A stretch of DNA of 64,000 nt from Lewinellaceae bacterium (GTDB lineage Bacteria > Bacteroidota > Bacteroidia > Chitinophagales > Saprospiraceae), in NCBI GenBank assembly GCA_016712415.1, contig JADJRC010000002.1, positions 248,001 through 312,000 of the forward strand. Direction: 5' to 3'. The position numbers were made by a program, and so were the translations under genes. Below the pieces are notes generated by a model. It did no database searches. It was given only the letters and a program-made list of their open reading frames with translations, and was not told the origin of the DNA. Every line of letters begins with the position of its first letter. The stretch's first letter is position 1. Below, in pieces: positions 62,894 to 64,000 of this stretch.

Positions 62894-63895
62894 ATGAAAC
62901 ATTTATCCACCTTTCTGCTCGCTTTCGCATTTTTTGCGGCAAGCGCATTTGCCCAAACGACGAACAGCGTCGTGTTTTCTTTTGACCACAAGGCCGGAGC
63001 CGATCCGATGCTGATCAATCAAACAGAATTCACCATCTGGAACGGCAAGAAAGTGAAACTAACACGTGCCGAATTTTACATCTCTGAAGTTGAAATGCTC
63101 CTCCCCGACAACGCAGTGATGCCGCTCACCGACCGGTATATTCTGGTGAATGCCGAAAACCCTGCTGCCGAACACGATCTTGGAGCATGGGAAGTCGATG
63201 GTATCCAGGGCCTTACCCTGCATATCGGCGTTCCTCAATCGGTCAACCACAACGATCCCGCAGCCTGGCCCTCCGACCATCCGCTCGCGCCGCAAAACCC
63301 TTCCATGCATTGGGGCTGGTCGGCCGGTTATCGCTTTATGGCCATTGAAGGAAAAGTTGACAACAACAACGACGGGGTGCCGGAGACGGACTTCGAGTTC
63401 CACAACCTCGGCGATGCCTTGTACCGGGCCGTTGAACTGACGGGTATGGCAGAAGCCGACAATGGCGTGTTGGACCTTCACCTGACGCTGGATTATGCAA
63501 AATTGTTTGAAAATATGCCCATGGGTGGCAGCCTGATCCAGCACGGCAGCAATGCAACGAACCAGAAAATGATAGACAATGCCGCAAATGAGGATTTCAT
63601 CACCATGCAGTTGGTATCGGCAACGCAACAAGTGTCAGACAATTCCCTCAAGGTGTCAGCCTCGCCCAACCCCTTCTCCACCGAGACGGTGATACGCTTT
63701 GATTTGCCTGCGACAGACGCGCTTGTGATGATCGTGACCAACTCGCTTGGTCAGGTCGCGCGTACCATCGGCAGTGTGCCGGCTTCCGGCTCGTTGCGTT
63801 TTGAAAAAGGCGATTTGCCGAACGGCATCTATCAGTATGCGTTTTACGAAAACGGCATTCTGCTGGCTCGAAAGCAGTTTGTTATTAGCGAATAG
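62894..63895 (+). CDS. MbnP-family copper-binding protein with T9SS sorting domain
   Basis: 333 aa. A signal peptide (about 1-21, ending AFAQ) is followed by an MbnP-like beta-sandwich (about 24-235) with typical pieces VVFSFDHKAGADPM, LTRAEFYISEVEM and MHWGWSAGYRFMAIEG. The MHWGW tryptophan region is characteristic; in characterised MbnP proteins a Trp is oxidised to kynurenine by the di-haem partner MbnH to form a copper site. The last 75 residues are a type A T9SS sorting domain (SASPNPFSTETVIRFDLPA ... GIYQYAFYENGI). The fusion implies surface or extracellular copper capture. MbnH-like genes usually lie directly downstream, beyond the right edge here. Confidence 0.88.
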   Translation: MKHLSTFLLAFAFFAASAFAQTTNSVVFSFDHKAGADPMLINQTEFTIWNGKKVKLTRAEFYISEVEMLLPDNAVMPLTDRYILVNAENPAAEHDLGAWEVDGIQGLTLHIGVPQSVNHNDPAAWPSDHPLAPQNPSMHWGWSAGYRFMAIEGKVDNNNDGVPETDFEFHNLGDALYRAVELTGMAEADNGVLDLHLTLDYAKLFENMPMGGSLIQHGSNATNQKMIDNAANEDFITMQLVSATQQVSDNSLKVSASPNPFSTETVIRFDLPATDALVMIVTNSLGQVARTIGSVPASGSLRFEKGDLPNGIYQYAFYENGILLARKQFVISE

Positions 63896-63930
63896 GTTAT
63901 ATGCTGTCAACGTAAAGCAAACGCAATATT

Positions 63931-64000
63931 ATGGCACGCTGATGACGCAGATTGAACAGATTTTCAAGGATAAAACTTGATAAAATCTGCGTTTATCTGT
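63931..64000. repeat. Intergenic palindromic element, copy C (partial, runs off the right edge)
   Basis: Bases 63931-63952 are identical to the left arm of the element at 34985-35006 (ATGGCACGCTGATGACGCAG...). The interior continues with AAATCTGCGTTTATC words. The inverted right arm would lie beyond base 64000. Confidence 0.7.

Overview
The window looks like a chromosome segment of a Bacteroidota bacterium, most probably of the Saprospiraceae (Lewinella/Haliscomenobacter-like). The grounds are several proteins with type IX secretion (T9SS) C-terminal sorting domains, SprB/HYR/GEVED/SdrD_B adhesin modules, TAnnTTTG promoter elements, an HU-CCDC81/SPOR protein, an NrtR-like NUDIX regulator and a HYC_CC_PP protein. 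No database search was possible, so family names rest on motifs read by eye.

Layout. 1-1087 (-): N-terminal part of a two-component-regulator beta-propeller protein that leaves the window. 1312-2865: helical protein of unknown function. 2866-4533: gene-poor stretch with two micro-ORFs that share the C-terminal ending IVDTTxV, a small Cys-containing conserved-type protein and strong terminators. 4534-32102: one giant modular surface adhesin (about 9,190 codons when restored). It is cut by about twelve small indels into several open fragments. Its order is SdrD_B, propeller-like region, SdrD_B, eight GEVED, six SprB repeats, eighteen SdrD_B (four copies of a 1.46-kb four-domain unit plus extra domains), some 37 HYR-like repeats, a dockerin-like segment and a T9SS domain. 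32185-34411 (-): small secreted protein and a LytS/LytT-type sensor kinase-regulator pair. 34579-38040: Spy/CpxP-like protein and a large TonB-receptor-like outer-membrane protein. 38192-40730 (-): TatD nuclease, tRNA-Pro and tRNA-Thr with an 11-unit tandem array built from the 5' half of the tRNA-Thr gene, and a PaaY-like hexapeptide protein. 40851-48709: FG-GAP T9SS protein, NrtR-like regulator, HU/SPOR protein, methylmalonyl-CoA epimerase, and a frameshifted T9SS protein. 48921-55471: helicase-nuclease, beta-barrel-like protein, a roughly 730-bp G/C-homopolymer block that looks like bad sequence, the metalloprotease it truncates, and a lipoprotein. 55605-58057 (-): MetK and an aldo-keto reductase. 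58106-63895 (+): a copper-handling cluster (HMA-AraC regulator, CopA, hairpin array, CopZ-like chaperone, HYC_CC_PP protein, secreted HMA protein, MbnP-like T9SS protein).

How the parts fit. Secretion and surface display dominate: four proteins (4534-32102, 40851-43118, 45597-48709, 62894-63895) and the metalloprotease end in T9SS-type domains. The copper cluster puts metal sensing (AraC with an N-terminal CxxC), export (CopA), cytosolic and periplasmic chaperoning (HMA proteins) and an extracellular copper binder (MbnP-T9SS) in one co-directional run. Sequence quality is uneven: indels cluster in near-identical repeats and one block is almost pure G/C runs, so broken frames here are more likely assembly errors than decayed genes.
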